Origin: Lophium mytilinum
Lineage: Eukaryota; Ascomycota; Dothideomycetes; Mytilinidiales; Mytilinidiaceae
Direction: 5' to 3'
Length of the DNA stretch: 64,000 nucleotides
Assembly (NCBI GenBank): GCA_010093605.1
Contig: MU004185.1
Location: 25,213 to 89,212 of the forward strand
The notes below the pieces were generated by a model. It made no database searches. It worked only from the letters and a program-made list of their open reading frames with translations, and was not told the DNA's origin. Positions 42,094-54,427 of the stretch are shown in pieces (position 1 is the stretch's first letter; every line of letters starts with the position of its first letter). A program made the translations under genes and the position numbers.

Positions 42094-45016
42094 ATGGACC
42101 CCGGCGGGCGTTTTCTCTGCGCTCCGGCGGACCCGTCTGGGACTATTGAACAAATCCCGTTCGTTGACGGGGAGCATGGTTGGGATGGAGGGCAATTCAT
42201 GCTTTTTGCCAATCGGAAGAAACTGCTTGATCACGTCCCTATTGCCATTCGTGAGGTCGATGATGGAACGCCTTATCTCGACGCAGCAGCTCGAATTTCG
42301 CTGACCGAAAGACATTCCTTCTACCAAACTTGGTTCTTCTTTGGCCTCCTTGCGGAATTCTCTACCATCAATGACCTGGACGATCACGCGGCTGATAGCG
42401 ATGTTCTGAAAAAAAGGAGCTCAATACAGCAGCTATATGACGACTTTACAGAGGACGACGGCGCGAAAAAGTGTCTTAGCATCAGCAAAATGTTCGAAAG
42501 AAGGATCTTGTATTCTATGATGTGCTCTCTGAGAGACCATGCAACGGGACAGGTCAGCAGGTTTGCGTACCTTTACAAATGCCTCAAGTTTACCTACCGC
42601 ATGGTGAACATGGCGTGCAGCCAACTCGACAAGCCAAATTGGATGGCGAATCGTGCCCTAGGCGAGTTTCTAACCACCGCATTAGTGTACGCCTCCGGCT
42701 CCGGGTTCTTAGACATACCAAACCCACCCGGAATCACGTTTCCGTGGGCCCAACATCCGCAGTACATGGGGCGTGGCCCAGTTCGGAAAAGAATGCTGGA
42801 CGCAGGCTGGTGTGAAAGTGATATAGACCGCATTGGCTTGACATACCAACGGCTGAACACGCAACATTTTCTAAGCCATCTCAAAAGGCACGATCGTCGT
42901 TGGGACCATTCATCTTGCTCTAGAGAGAAGTGTAATGCAGCTCACATCGTGCCGCAAACATACAAATTATCTCACGCGCAAGATGGCTGTGGTTGCTCAG
43001 AAATCTGTGTCGACCTAGAAACTATCCAACAAGTTCTTAGAGATACGTCCACCTTTCCCATCTTACGCGTTCACGCAGACGGGGATCTCAAAAACATTAC
43101 CATCGGTGTGGAACCATACAAGGGCGATGAAGACTATGTCGCAATTCTCATGTAAGCATGACAATCTAGAGCACTCTGCCTCCGTGTCTAACGAACAGCT
43201 CTCTTGGTGCAGGTCTGGGCCGACGGCCTTGGAAATCCCTATGACAACTCCCTACATCGGTGTCAGATATCTCGCTTGGCGCAACTGATCCACAGGCTCC
43301 AAGAAACAGTAGAAGCGAAGACGTCAGAGTCCTGCCAACCTTATCTACTATGGATTGACACCCTGTGCTGTCCAGCGGTGGAGCCGCAGACAAAGGCCAT
43401 TGCACTCAAAAGACTGCGTGCAGTATACACCAAAGCAAAGCATGTTCTTGTCCTCGATTCCTCGATTTATTCATTCCCGTCACAAGGAGTTCATCCCGCG
43501 GAGGTATGTCTTAGGGCTTTAGCATCCTCTAACTGGATGCGAAGGCTCTGGACTTTGCAAGGTAACACCGCCAGCTTGCTGAAGTGGACGAGAGGAAGCT
43601 GACATAATTCTCAGAAGGCGCATTAGCAAGATCCCTCTACTTTCAATTTTCTGACCATCCGATCAGTATTGTCGATGAAGCAACGGAATTATACAAAGTT
43701 AGCACGCCGGACCCTAGATATCGGGCGATTTTCCTCGATGTGTCAGCGGAAGTATGTCCTTTTTAGTGATACTTATATCAATGGTATGCATCCGTCGCTC
43801 ACTCTGCCTTTTCTAGCTTTTCATCCTGCATGGCTTCTTTCAGAAGCACCTTGATGAGTCGTACTCGAACGAACCGATGTGGGAGCCCTCCAGTGTGTTC
43901 GACCAGTTATGGACCCTCCAACGTTCTCTGCACTTTCGCTCTGTCTCAGTCGAGAGCGACGAGCCGCTGTGTATTGCGACTCTGCTATCTCTAGACCTGG
44001 GGGAAATTGCCACCGTTCAAGGCCTCGAGGCTCGGATGGTGCAAGTCTGGAAGCAAGTCGCCGAGAAAGGAAAAGGATTCTCGCCGCGTATCATCTTCTA
44101 TGTCGACAATCCCATTGTAAAAAGGGGCTTCGGGTGGGCACCTAAAAGTCTACTGGGATCAGAAACCTATTCAGCTCTGAACTTGGGTAATTTGACCGGT
44201 CGTTTCTCTCCCTCGAGGGTAACTGGCGAGCCGATCGACCCAGACTACCTAGGATTTCTCTCAAGCTATGGTCTTAGGGTCCGGCTTCCTGGGCAACGTA
44301 TCTGCCTGAAGCTTTGGCGAGAAGACAGTCCTTTCTGGCTGTGGGAAGGGTTACTGGACACGCCTAGAGCACAAGAGAGTATCGTCTGCCGCGATGAATC
44401 TACTGGACGCTGGTTTCGTGTGTCTGACTACCTCCGATCCAAAACAGAACCTGAATTCCCAGATGAAGAGCTGCCCCCTTTCGATGACGCTCACCCTCAT
44501 CCACTCATTGAGGATCTTCTTGAAGGCAAACTTTACCTTATCCAGGATGTTGAGCCCTGGAATCCCACCGCTGTAACTACCTGTCTGATGGTTCGGGTAC
44601 GGCAAGACATTCCAAGTGACTGCGATGACGGCGAGTCCATATACGTCTATTCCCGCCGGACAGTTCTTTTTCACGAAGTGGACAGGACGTATGCGCGCAG
44701 CTTAGACGCATTCCGGGAGATCGCGGTCCAAGTTGCCAAAGACGAAGTTACCCAGAGATTAATCGAAATCGGCAAATCGGAAAGCATTAAAAGCGTCATC
44801 TACCAAAGCGCCCTGGCTAGTGTCGTGCAACTTATGAAGGACTTGTTTGATAAGGCTTTTGATACCGACCCTCGGGTATCTGAGTATTTTAGCTCCAAGT
44901 TAGGAATGAATTCTGCCCCAAGCGGTTGGGCGGTAATTCCGTCCATGTTTCCGTTCGATGTAGTCCTTTCTGATATGCTTAAACACCAATCCTGGGTCGT
45001 GGATAGGGAGATTTAA
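42094..45016 (+). CDS. HET-domain (heterokaryon incompatibility) protein
   Basis: Four exons are visible: 42094 to about 43153, 43213-43561, 43615-43751 and 43844-45016. The central part has HET family signatures: VWADGLGNPYDNSLHRCQ, LWIDTLCCPAVEP, KHVLVLDSSIYSF and NWMRRLWTLQ. The N-terminal 350 residues are a region common to long fungal HET proteins (with a Cys/His cluster around HSSCSREKCNAAHIV and GCGCSEICVDLE). The C-terminal 390 residues have no named domain. HET proteins control self/non-self recognition after hyphal fusion. Exons 2-4 join cleanly, but the frame does not carry across the first junction with the canonical sites I can see, so the gene may be non-functional or my model of that junction may be wrong. 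Confidence 0.78.
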
Positions 45017-45315
45017 TGCAGTTGAACACAAGAGATCGCTTTGTTATAGTAGGCTATTTCTGGACATCTCTCCTTACAGTTTGGTACCTATGCAGGGCAG
45101 CCATGATCTTGACCATGCACAATCGCTTTTTCCTTTTGTCGTTCTCTCGTCTCCTAGTTTCAAAGACTTGTGAAAGTTGCAGTAGCTATGATTATGCTGG
45201 TGACCTGGTGGCATTTTTGGCAACGAAGTCTTATATTTGAACACAGCCATTTCCGAGTTAGGTTACTAAGTGAAGGCTTGTATTCTCCACTACACCCTTC
45301 AAGGGACCGCCCCAA
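45017..45315. other. Convergent intergenic region
   Basis: 3' ends of the HET gene and the alcohol dehydrogenase face each other here. No gene recognised. Confidence 0.4.
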
Positions 45316-46427
45316 TCAATCAAATTTGACTGCAACCCTTCCCCGGAACTTCCCTTCCTTCATAAGATCAATCATCTCGTTGATCTGCTCTAATTTATAG
45401 TAGGCTATCTTGGATTTAATGCCATGCTTCACTGAGAAGTCCACAAACTCTGGAAGTAGTCTTGGGATCTTGTTCGAGCTTCCTATGACCCTGAATTTCC
45501 GCAGAGCAATGAACATCGAGTTGAACGACAACGGCTCTTGTGGTAATCCAACGACCATGAGAATTCCATTGATCCTCAGCAGATCGGTCGCGCTCTCGTA
45601 CGCCGCTTTCGAGTTTGTGTAGTTCACAACAGCATGGCAGCCGCCTTTGGTGATTTCCTTTATCTTCTTCACGTAGTCCTTGTCCGTCCGAGTGTTGATT
45701 GCGTAATCTGCGCCGCACTCTTTCGCTTCCTCGAGTTGGATATCATTGATATCTAGGGCGATGATCTTGAAGCCCATGGCATGTGCGTATTGAACCCCTA
45801 AAATTCATTAGCCAGTTCCAAAGCTTCAAAGCAAACCTGCTCACCCAAGTGCCCAAGCCCTCCAACGCCAATAATCGCCATCCACTCCCCCTCCTTCAGT
45901 CCAGCTAGTCTACAGTCATCAATCCCATGATAACTCGTCACCCCCGCACAAAACAACGGCGCCGCTTCCACCGCCCTCAACTCCGCTGGCAGCACGATCG
46001 CATTCCGCCAATCCACAGCGATGTACTCCTGGAAAAACCCGTCCGCCGCATGCCCGGGCATCTTACACCCCTTCTCACACCACATCTGGTGGATCTGGCA
46101 GCCTTCACACTCGTAGCAGCAGTTCGTCGCGGGTAGGAAGCCGACCTCGTCGCCCACTTTGAAGCCTTTGCATTCGGGCCCTGCGCTGACGATCACACCC
46201 GCGGCTTCGTGGCCGAGGGTTACGGGGACGTCGGACTCGAGCTTTAGGCCGATGTCGTTGGGCTCGAAGTTCATGAGGTCGGAGCGGCAGAGGCTGCTGC
46301 ATATCGTCTTCACGAGGAGATCTGTGGGCAAGGGCTTTGGAACGGGGATCTCGTTGATGTGGATTGCGTTGTCGCTTCGGTGGTATTGGGCAGCTTTTTG
46401 GGTCGCTGGGATCTTGGGGGAGACCAT
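45316..46427 (-). CDS. Zinc-dependent alcohol dehydrogenase
   Basis: Two exons, 46427-45845 and 45797-45316, with a 47-bp intron; 354 residues. The catalytic zinc ligands are Cys47 (SSLCRSD) and His73 with Glu74 (LGHEAAG). The structural zinc site lies in TNCCYECEGCQIHQMWC, with cysteines at 103/104, 107, 110 and 117. The nucleotide-binding motif GVGGLGHLGVQYA is completed across the splice and is followed by an acidic residue (ALDIND) after the second strand, favouring NAD. The closest general type is the yeast ADH1-like medium-chain family. It starts the cluster that runs to the regulator at 60029 and probably interconverts an alcohol with the carbonyl used by the monooxygenases. Cytosolic. 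Confidence 0.9.
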
Positions 46428-47277
46428 CTTGACGCGTGGAAGGGTCTTTGGGGGTTTCGGACAAGAGAAGGCGAGGAGGAGAAAATGAGAGCTTTGTTTG
46501 GAAGCTGTGAAATTTGATATGGCTCGCGATGATTAATGGGTAGTATTTACGCGTCCTCGCGTGGATAATCATAGCCTAGTGTTCCATTATGGAGCCGTAT
46601 GCTGAGGTTTGGTAAAAGGCCATCACGGGGATCGGAGGTGTGAGACCGCAGCAACTATTGTAAGTTCTCAAAAGACTGAATCATTAGTCTCATAAGAGGA
46701 GCGTTCGAATATGCTAACAGATGCAGGTGACGGTGCGGGAAGGTCATGGTACCGATGATGTGCAAGTGGCGGCAGCTCTCACAGCTACACAGGAAGTTTT
46801 GCGGTCGAGTTGAGCCATACCAAGCTAAGCATTGGGTCTCTAGGAGCGGGGATGCATGATGCATGAGCTTGTAGCTCTGAGTGTCACGTGACTTAGTCAG
46901 CAGGGATTTCCGTGAAGTCCACCTCGCCCCTTCTCCTCTTCTCCCCCAATGACATGTCCACATCCCCGCGTCTTCTTCCCTCACCATCAGCTTTGTGCGT
47001 TCGGTCTTGCACCTCCGGGACTTCTCCACCGCTAGCCACGCGCCGAACGGGAGCCCTAGTTGCGGGGTATCTCCACCAGATCATGCGCGACGGACATTGA
47101 AGTCCTTCCCCTGTTGAAAACACTAGCGCAATCCAGATCTCGACCGCACGGCATGGGATGGGATCGTATTGCGAGGCCGACTATGTTTTCTCGAGGCTGT
47201 ACACTACTCAGTCGCACTTTTGATCGTGGAAAAGTCGATGTCACGTGTTTGGACAAGGAAGACTTCTTTACTGCTGC
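46428..47277. other. Promoter region of the alcohol dehydrogenase
   Basis: 850 bases between two minus-strand genes. Contains the palindrome GTCACGTGAC at 46883-46892 and another CACGTG at 47242. No gene seen. Confidence 0.5.
46883..46892. promoter_or_regulatory. GTCACGTGAC palindrome
   Basis: A perfect ten-base palindrome with a CACGTG core, 456-465 bases upstream of the dehydrogenase start. A related palindrome lies upstream of the next gene (48355). Candidate bHLH or bZIP site, by inference. Confidence 0.4.
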
Positions 47278-48139
47278 TCAACATACCCATCCGCCGTCAA
47301 TTTGCTGAACAGTCCCACTAATGTACTGACTCTCGTCGCAAAGCAGCCAGCATATCAACGACGCAATCTCCGAAGGCTCTCCTTCGCGCTTTATTTGCTG
47401 AACCCAGGGCATTCCCTCTCCTCTATGCTCCGACACTTTGTGGTACATGGGTGTATTTATGATTCCCCTTAAACCCACAGAGCACCTGTTAGACACGGCA
47501 TCGCCTCGGGGAGGCCATCGACTTACGGGGCTATGCAATTGACTCGAATGCCCTTCGTCGGTCCGACTTTCTTCGCGGCGCATTTCGTCAAGCCTACAAC
47601 ACCAAACTTGGATGCTCCATATGCCGCGCAATTCGCAAATCCAATCAGACCCGCAACGCTAGATGCGTTCACTACGCTTCCCTTGTTGTTCATATATTGC
47701 AGCTCCGATCGCATGCAGTACATTATCCCAGTGAGGTTGACTGAAATAACGAAGTCCCAGTCGGATGTCTGCTGGTCCTCAACGGTGCCAGTATGGAATG
47801 TTTTGGGCAACACTCCTGCCAAGTTGGCTGCGCCATCTAGCTTCCCAAACTTTTCGACCGTCTTCTCAATCCAAGCTGCTACCTGTTGCTCACTTCGGAC
47901 GTCTACAGCCGTAGCCATGACTTGCCCACCGGACTTCTCGATATCGGCTGCTACGCTGAATAAAGATTCCTCCTGAATATCGGCCATCGAGACTTTTGCT
48001 CCTCGCGCGCAGAGCATCTTGCAAGTTTCTAATGCCATTCCTGTTGAGTTCTTAGCTTATAGTATAGATACGTTGGGGTGTACTCGCCTCCTCCGGCTCC
48101 TGTGACTACAATCACCTTTCCTCGTAAGTTATTTGACAT
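47278..48139 (-). CDS. Short-chain dehydrogenase/reductase (SDR), classical type
   Basis: Three exons, 48139-48088, 48040-47527 and 47467-47278; 251 residues. The first intron (47 bp) only fits with a GC donor (GAG|GCGAGT) and CAG acceptor, a known minor class. The cofactor motif is VTGAGGGMA, where the last Gly of TGxxxGxG is Ala. Asp at the end of strand two (MADIQEE) favours NAD. Other landmarks are NLAGV (a variant of NNAG), the serine in VNASSVAG, YGASK (catalytic Tyr and Lys) and RVNCIAPGIINTPM. The end DESQYISGTVQQIDGGW is typical of classical SDRs. It probably oxidises or reduces an intermediate of the cluster pathway. Same strand as its neighbours on both sides. Confidence 0.87.
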
Positions 48140-48545
48140 GCTGAAGTGTGTTTGGAGCTCGGGCGGTTTCTATTCCAACGAGATTTCTTTTATTCATGCC
48201 ATCAGCCCTTTCGTCCTTCTATATCACGTTCTGTCAGAAGAATAGAGCCGTATTTCAATCTCCACATGTGCTTCCTAGCGTGGCTGGGTCGCGGAGCGGA
48301 GAAGTCCTACGCTACGGGAATGGATTCGCGCGATGGAGCACGTACTTCTTAACCATCACGTGATACGCTCATCTTTTCAATGTTCTCGCCGCTGTGACTA
48401 TAGGCCCAGAGCTAGGGACACACATTTAGAGAGAAGAAATGATGGTCTTTGAGGAAGATCAGGTCCACAGGGTAATTATTGCCACGAAAAGGTTATAATC
48501 AGAGGAACATGGTATGCCGCAAATATAACAGTTGAAACATCCACT
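48140..48545. other. Promoter region of the SDR gene
   Basis: Contains the palindrome ATCACGTGAT at 48355-48364, 216-225 bases upstream of the SDR start. No gene seen. Confidence 0.45.
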
Positions 48546-50603
48546 TCAGCACCACGCCTTCCAATTCGGATCGTCCTCATCGAGCTCTGGCTGCGGCTCT
48601 CGCACCACCGTGCCGCTTTTCGTCAACACCTTTCTCACTTTCGCCTTACTCAAATACGGCGAATCGTCAACCTCCCGGATATAATACGCCCAATCGCAAG
48701 TCTGATCTAATTCCGTTTGACTGAAGCCATTCCCCAACCAATCGAACCTGTTTCCCTTATATGCGACATCAAAATCGTCCGCACGCAAGTACTGCATCGC
48801 CTCGCAATAATGCAGCGAGCTGCCAGGCCAAAGCGCCGAGACGCGACCGTCGATGGTCCCGTGCTTGTACCAGCTACGGCAGCCGGCTTTCCAGATTGTA
48901 TCGCGCATGAAGAGGTCAGTGCGAGCGGCGAAGTCGTTTATGGCAGCTTGTTTAGGTATGAAAGATTTGATGTTTTCGGTTTGCCAGCGGTCACACCAGC
49001 GGAGCATGTAGTCGGCTTGTGCCTCTGCGTCATCTGGTCAGTTAAAAGTCATACTGCGGTGCTTGAAGAACTACTTACCAATAGCTCCAACCAGAGGACC
49101 GCTCCCTATGGGGCAATTTGGACCTAAGAAGTGGAGGTAATTTGGCTGCTCTGGCGCGCCAACTCCCATGTATGAGTGTGCCTCTCCCGCTGATCCCCAC
49201 AAATCCTGAAGGTTCTTTCCATTCTTTCCGTGTATAGGAAAACGGGGCTTAAATGAGGTGTCGAAACCAGTGGCGCAAATCAGAACATCCATTTCGTACT
49301 CCTTACCGTTGTCGCAGACCGCGCCCTGCTCGTTGATCTTGGTTATCTCGCCGTAGACAACCTCCACATTCGGCTTTTGCAAAGTCTCAAGATACATGAT
49401 GCCCGGCGTCATTCTTCGGCAGCCGAATCCCCACTGCGGTATCAACTGCTCTTGAAGCTTCTGATCTATGAGACGCGTTCGCATCTGAAACCCAACTCGC
49501 TTCTTGGTAGTTTCTTGCATTTTGCTTCCGTTTAAAAACATAGGGTAGATCGAATTGACAGTGCTCTCGATGTTCTTACGCTGTTCTAAGAGGTGGCCTG
49601 GGCGGTTTGCGAAAGCGTCTAATTCTTCTTTAGTATAAATGTGTTGATCGAGCCCTTGAATTGGAGCGACCCATGTTGGGCTCCTGAAAAATGTCGTCAC
49701 CGCTTTGACCTTGGGGTATATAGCTGGCAAGATCTGTATACCAGATGAGCCATTCCCGATTAATCCCACGTTCTTCCCCGCCAAATCAACGGATTCATCG
49801 TAATGCGCGCTGTGCAGAAGCTGGCCTTTGAAATTCTGTAATCCAGGTATGGATGGCCACTTCCAATTGTTGAGGATCCCAGATGCGTTGATTAGGATGT
49901 CGCAGCTCTCCTCCAGGATAGTGCCTGTAGTATGGTCTTTCACTCTCACGTTCCAGAGGCCTTCTACTTCCTCCCATCGTGCCTCGATGACTTCGTGGCT
50001 GACGCTGATATACCGGTCCAAACTGTATTTTGCTGCGAAATCCTTGAAGTACTTGAAAATCTCCTTACTTCCCACGTATACGGCCGACCAATCTTTTTTC
50101 TGCTCCCAGCTCCAGACGTAGTTGTGGCCTGGGACGTCGCAAGCGCACCTTTGACCACCATGTTAGCAATGTCGGAACCTGATGGGTATGAATGTTACTC
50201 ACCCTGGGTATCTGTTCTCAAACCATGTCCCTGAAATGTCGGGGTTCTTCTCAAACACTCTGAGCGAGAAATTCTCAAATGATCGCTGGAGTTTGTATGC
50301 GAAACACAGTCCGGAGGCGCCAGCTCCAATGACTACGATTCGCATGGGGCGTTCGGAGTGGATTGGGCCTCCTAGTTCTTCGTTTCGATAATAGCCGTTC
50401 TCGCCATTTCGGCGTTTGGCGTTTGAAGGCGTTTGTGTGTCGAAATGACCGTTGGCGGCATGGCCTTTAACCCCGTTTTTGGGAAACAGAGACGACGCTT
50501 CTGGGGAAGTTTCGCTGATAAGCACGCCGTTGGCGTGCTTTCCATCGCCGTTGAAGTTTGAGTTTAGAGTTGTGACAACGGGAGGTGGGATTACATCCGC
50601 CAT
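48546..50603 (-). CDS. Baeyer-Villiger-type flavin monooxygenase 1
   Basis: Three exons, 50603-50203, 50148-49079 and 49033-48546 (introns 54 and 45 bp); 652 residues. An 80-residue disordered N-terminus precedes the FAD motif VIGAGASGL (93-98) and ENRYPGCACDVPGHNYVWSW. The type I Baeyer-Villiger fingerprint F-x-G-x-x-x-H-x-x-x-W-D appears as FKGQLLHSAHYD, with Tyr for Trp. The NADP motif is LIGNGSSGIQ, and ATGFD closes the FAD domain. These enzymes insert oxygen next to a ketone to give an ester or lactone, using NADPH and O2. A second enzyme of the same type lies at 55195. No signal peptide. Confidence 0.88.
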
Positions 50604-51261
50604 CCTTCCCTTCGGCAGCGTGAAAATGCCGCTAGAAATAGAGCAAAGTCTTGATAGACGAGATTATGAAGAATATCTCCCCGCAGGCTACGTATGTTTA
50701 GATCATATATCCGCGTTCTGCTCAGACTCTTTCTCGAGTTGGTCTCTCTTGGCATCATTCTACAGCGTCGGAAGGAGTATCACAACGACCGGCATACTAT
50801 GCTCGGGATCAGGTATGCGGGGTGCCAAGGTACCGGCCTTCCAAAGCCATGGTCGGGAGATTCAATTCTCGCTTCTTGGTTCCCGTGGCGTAGGCGAGAG
50901 TCCTAGTGTTGGACTCTTCTCGGTTCTCGCTACGGCTTTCAATGTCCGAATGCTTGAGTCGACGAATCTTCAAGCATTTGCCTGAAGATTGCTCCCAAAT
51001 TGGAAATTGTCTAAATTCGACCCTAACATAAGGAGCGCGGTCATTCACTTTTCCAGGCTTTGCCTTTGCTAGCTCCGGATCTAAATGTACTGCCTGCAAG
51101 GGCCATACTCCATGCACAGCTATTCACTTTTGCGGTTCATGCCAATATTCACTCATCTAGGACTAAAAAAGGAAGGATCTTACCACCAAAATCCACGAAT
51201 CTGGACTCATTTTCTGACACTATAGCCTACATCCATGAGAATTATTTTCTACTTCTGAACC
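50604..51261. other. Divergent promoter, monooxygenase 1 and second SDR
   Basis: 658 bases between a minus-strand and a plus-strand gene. At about 50741 there is GTCTCTCTTGGCATC, which partly resembles the left half of the inverted repeat at 55009. No gene seen. Confidence 0.4.
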
Positions 51262-52159
51262 ATGAAAACCGCCAAAACAGCCTTAATCACGGGGGGTGGT
51301 CGGTAGCCCCTTTCCCAGCATCTTTTTCCCGTAACTGAATCCCCTCTTCAGCTAGTGGCATGGGCCTAGCAGTCGCCCGGGCTCTTCACTCCAAAGGCTG
51401 GAATATTGCCCTAGTTGATCTAGACTCTACAAATGGAACCAAAGTCGTCGCCGAACTCGGCTTAAACTCCATATTCATCGAAACGGATGTCACCGACTAC
51501 GCTTCCCAAGTGCTCGCTTTCGAGAAGACAGTAGCCCGATTTTTGGATATAGACTTCGTTTTCGCGAATGCAGGCATCGCAGGCCGAGGCGGGTTCTACG
51601 ACTAAACCAAGGATTGGCCGCCAAAGCCGCCATCAATGCTTCTGCAAAATGTATGCCTAACAGGTGTGGTATACTCTAGCTGGCTGGGTATGCATTATAT
51701 GCGACGGAATGCGGTTCCAGGCGGGTCGATTGTCATGACTGCTTCAGGTACGTTCTCTAGCCAACCTCCTACACCCGCGTCGTTCTCCAGTCTAATGACG
51801 ACGAAGCCGCTTCACTCTACCCTTCCCCAGATCTACCGCTCTACTGCTCAAGCAAGCACGGCGTATTGGGTCTGATGCGGTCCATGAGTATCCCTTTAGC
51901 AAAAGAGAATATTCGCGTGAGTTGCATTCTTCCTGGCGCAATCCATACTTCTCTTCATCCTGAAGACGTGTGGGCGCAATTTGGGAGGGAAAATTTCACT
52001 TCTATCGACCTGATTGTGAAAACCGTGCTAGAGTTGCTGAATGGCGAAGAGGCGGCTGGGAAAGCGATGGAGGTGAGTGCCGGTGAGGTGTTTGATAGGA
52101 AACAGCCAAAGTTTTGTAACGAGACGATGCGATTGATTATGACGGATAAGGAATACTAG
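51262..52159 (+). pseudogene. Second short-chain dehydrogenase with an in-frame stop
   Basis: Exons 51262-51302, 51356-51747 and 51831-52159 join in frame (introns 53 and 83 bp) into 253 codons. The TGxxxGxG motif is completed by splicing (ITGGGRGMG). Further landmarks are VDLDS at the end of strand two, FANAGIAG (NAG), GGSIVMTAS with the catalytic Ser, YCSSK with Tyr and Lys, and SCILPGAIHT. One TAA at 51603-51605, after RGGFYD, breaks the frame; the family sequence goes on in the same frame (TKDWPPKPPS). No intron of normal length removes it. Either a recent loss or a sequence error. Strand and position place it in the same cluster as the monooxygenases. Confidence 0.78.
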
Positions 52160-52351
52160 TAATTCCGCATAGAAAGTTGGCAAGAAAGCTAACAAGTGCA
52201 AGCTGGAAAAGACATCTTGCACATCTAGAGTAGTATATGTTGCAACAGTGATCGAGTGAGCTCATATTTGCTATCAGAGTAACTCCCGACAATATTACAT
52301 GCTTTGCTTTCGTAAAGACAATACCACCCACTTCAATTGGAACAAATGTTA

Positions 52352-54427
52352 CTAATGGAACTTATTCTTCTCAGCCAAAGCGTCGTTCTCCAAGAAAGTC
52401 TCAATCTTCTCATTCATCTTCGGCCCGATGTCCTCGCAGAAACATGCCAAGATGATACCAACGACCCCAAAGGCCATCGAAGCCAAAGCAGCATTTCTAC
52501 ATCAAGGTCAGCAAGAATCCTACAACACGTCAGAATATGTGAGTCAATGATCCATACCTCAGTCCATAAGCAACAGCGTACTTATACGCCGTCCCAATCG
52601 CCTCGGCGCCCTGAGGCGTAACCCCGGGAATCTTCTCAAGAGCAGCAGCTCCCAGTCCGGCAGCGGCAGAGACAGCGGCCATCGATGATTGAGGGATTCC
52701 AGCTGCCAGAGCGGCCTTGGGAATGAGTACAGCACCTCTCTCGGCGATGCCATTCGAGATTGCGCTTGAGTAGCAAGCGCTCGCAACAGCGCCGCCGGCG
52801 TACCGTGCTGTTCCTGCCAGGCCGCCCGAAAGTCCGAGCATAGTCTGGGGAACGCCGAGTTGGGTGTAAGTCACAGAGAGATAGGCTGCCCAGCCGTACG
52901 ATAGTTGGCTTAGGGTCACGAAGGTAATCATCGTGACTTTGTTGTAGGGTGTCATCAGGGCGAGGAGGCAGCCAAAGAGGACCAGTGAAAATGTTGAAGC
53001 GATCCTGGAAATAGCGTGTTAGTTTTCATTAGAAGAAGAGAAGCGAGTCTTGGAACGTACATGGTGATTTTCCAGTGCCCAATTTTCCTTCCAAAAGCGA
53101 CGAGGAGCATCGCTCCAAGTGGGAGTGCCAAGTTAGCCGGGAGCGTTAGCAGCAGCTGTGTGGAAATTGAGGTATTTGCATCGATATAGAAGGCATCTGG
53201 GGATTTGAAGTCAGTCAAGATGGAGTAATAATGCGTGCTATCGAGGTTTGGCATGCTTACTGAGCATCGTAGGGTAAATGACCGCCGTGCCGTAGAAGAA
53301 CCCAACGATGATGAAAGTGAGGCAGAATGGTACCCCAAATTCGCGACCTTTGTGACTTGAGAAGATTTCCTCGGGGCATAGAGGGAATCGAACACCCGAA
53401 AAACGTTCCCAAAGTCCAAAAGCAATGATGAGTACAAAGCCAACGACGAGACAGATAATGACCCTTTTGTCAGTGGCGGGAATGTAACTTGTGTAGACCA
53501 CTAGATCCAGTTAGATTGTTTCATCACTCATAGGGCGAATACGTACTGCCTACGAGAACGAGAATGGCCCCGATGGTGAAGAGAATGGCTCCAACCCAAT
53601 CCAAACCGCGTACGGCCTCTTTCCACGGAACTCCCCGGGGGTGTTTTGGAGGCTGATAAAAGATGAACAATCCAATAAAAGCAATCATAGTGAAAACGAA
53701 GCCTCCCCAGTAGACATATTGCCACCTACTATCGCTATTGATGATTGCATAGCGCCCTACCACGGGGCCTATGACGATCATAACGTATACGAAGCCATCG
53801 GCGAGGACCACACCGATGTGTCGATATTTGTTGGGAATCAATTCCGGTACCGCGATCAGAGCGACACCGGCCATGCCAGATCCAAAACCATTGAGACTGA
53901 GTCCGGCGATCAACATGCTCGTGTTGTGAGCGCGCGCGCACACGATATAGCCAACCGCAGTTACAAGGTTTGCTGCGAGTAGAAAGTATCTGCGGCCGAA
54001 TAGATCGCTGTTAGCGCCGAAAATGAGGATGCTGATGGTAGCGCAGGTGGTGATGCAAGGAATAACCCAAGATGATAATTCAACTTGGCCCAATTTTGTC
54101 AATAGTTGGGAAGACATCGCAGCCGTTGTAGGAGTGGCCCTTTTCTATTTTAGCGACGATAATAAGAACAATTTCGAGAGAGATTGGTACCAGAATGGTG
54201 ATCCGAAGGTCATAACCAGAAACTTGAGATACATTAGTACTATTTATGCAAATAAAAGATGGTAGTCTCACAAAAATGCAAAGCCATGCCTTCGGAGTCG
54301 TTCGTTCCTCTCTCACACCCTCGTGTTCCGCCTTGGTCTCATCAACCGCAGTGGAGTTGGTTGGCGAGTGGGTTTCGATGTCTTCCGAATGCACGATATC
54401 GTGATCGGACTTTTCAATTGCAGCCAT
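52352..54427 (-). CDS. MFS transporter, TRI12/siderophore-exporter-like
   Basis: Six exons: 54427-54272, then one ending at 53547, 53500-53261, 53196-53061, 53004-52558 and 52496-52352. Many hydrophobic helices follow a charged cytosolic N-terminus. The MFS motif A is GANSDLFGRRYF, and PELIPNKYRHIGVVLAD fits the TRI12-like (PF06609) group of drug and toxin exporters. Exon 2 is ambiguous. With acceptor CAAG (exon from 54222) the first membrane helix is kept, but an in-frame TAG at 54147-54145 follows. With acceptor TAG (exon from 54144) the frame is fully open (573 residues) but the first helix is lost. Both are phase-correct. It is probably the exporter of the cluster and shares a divergent promoter with monooxygenase 2. 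Confidence 0.82.
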
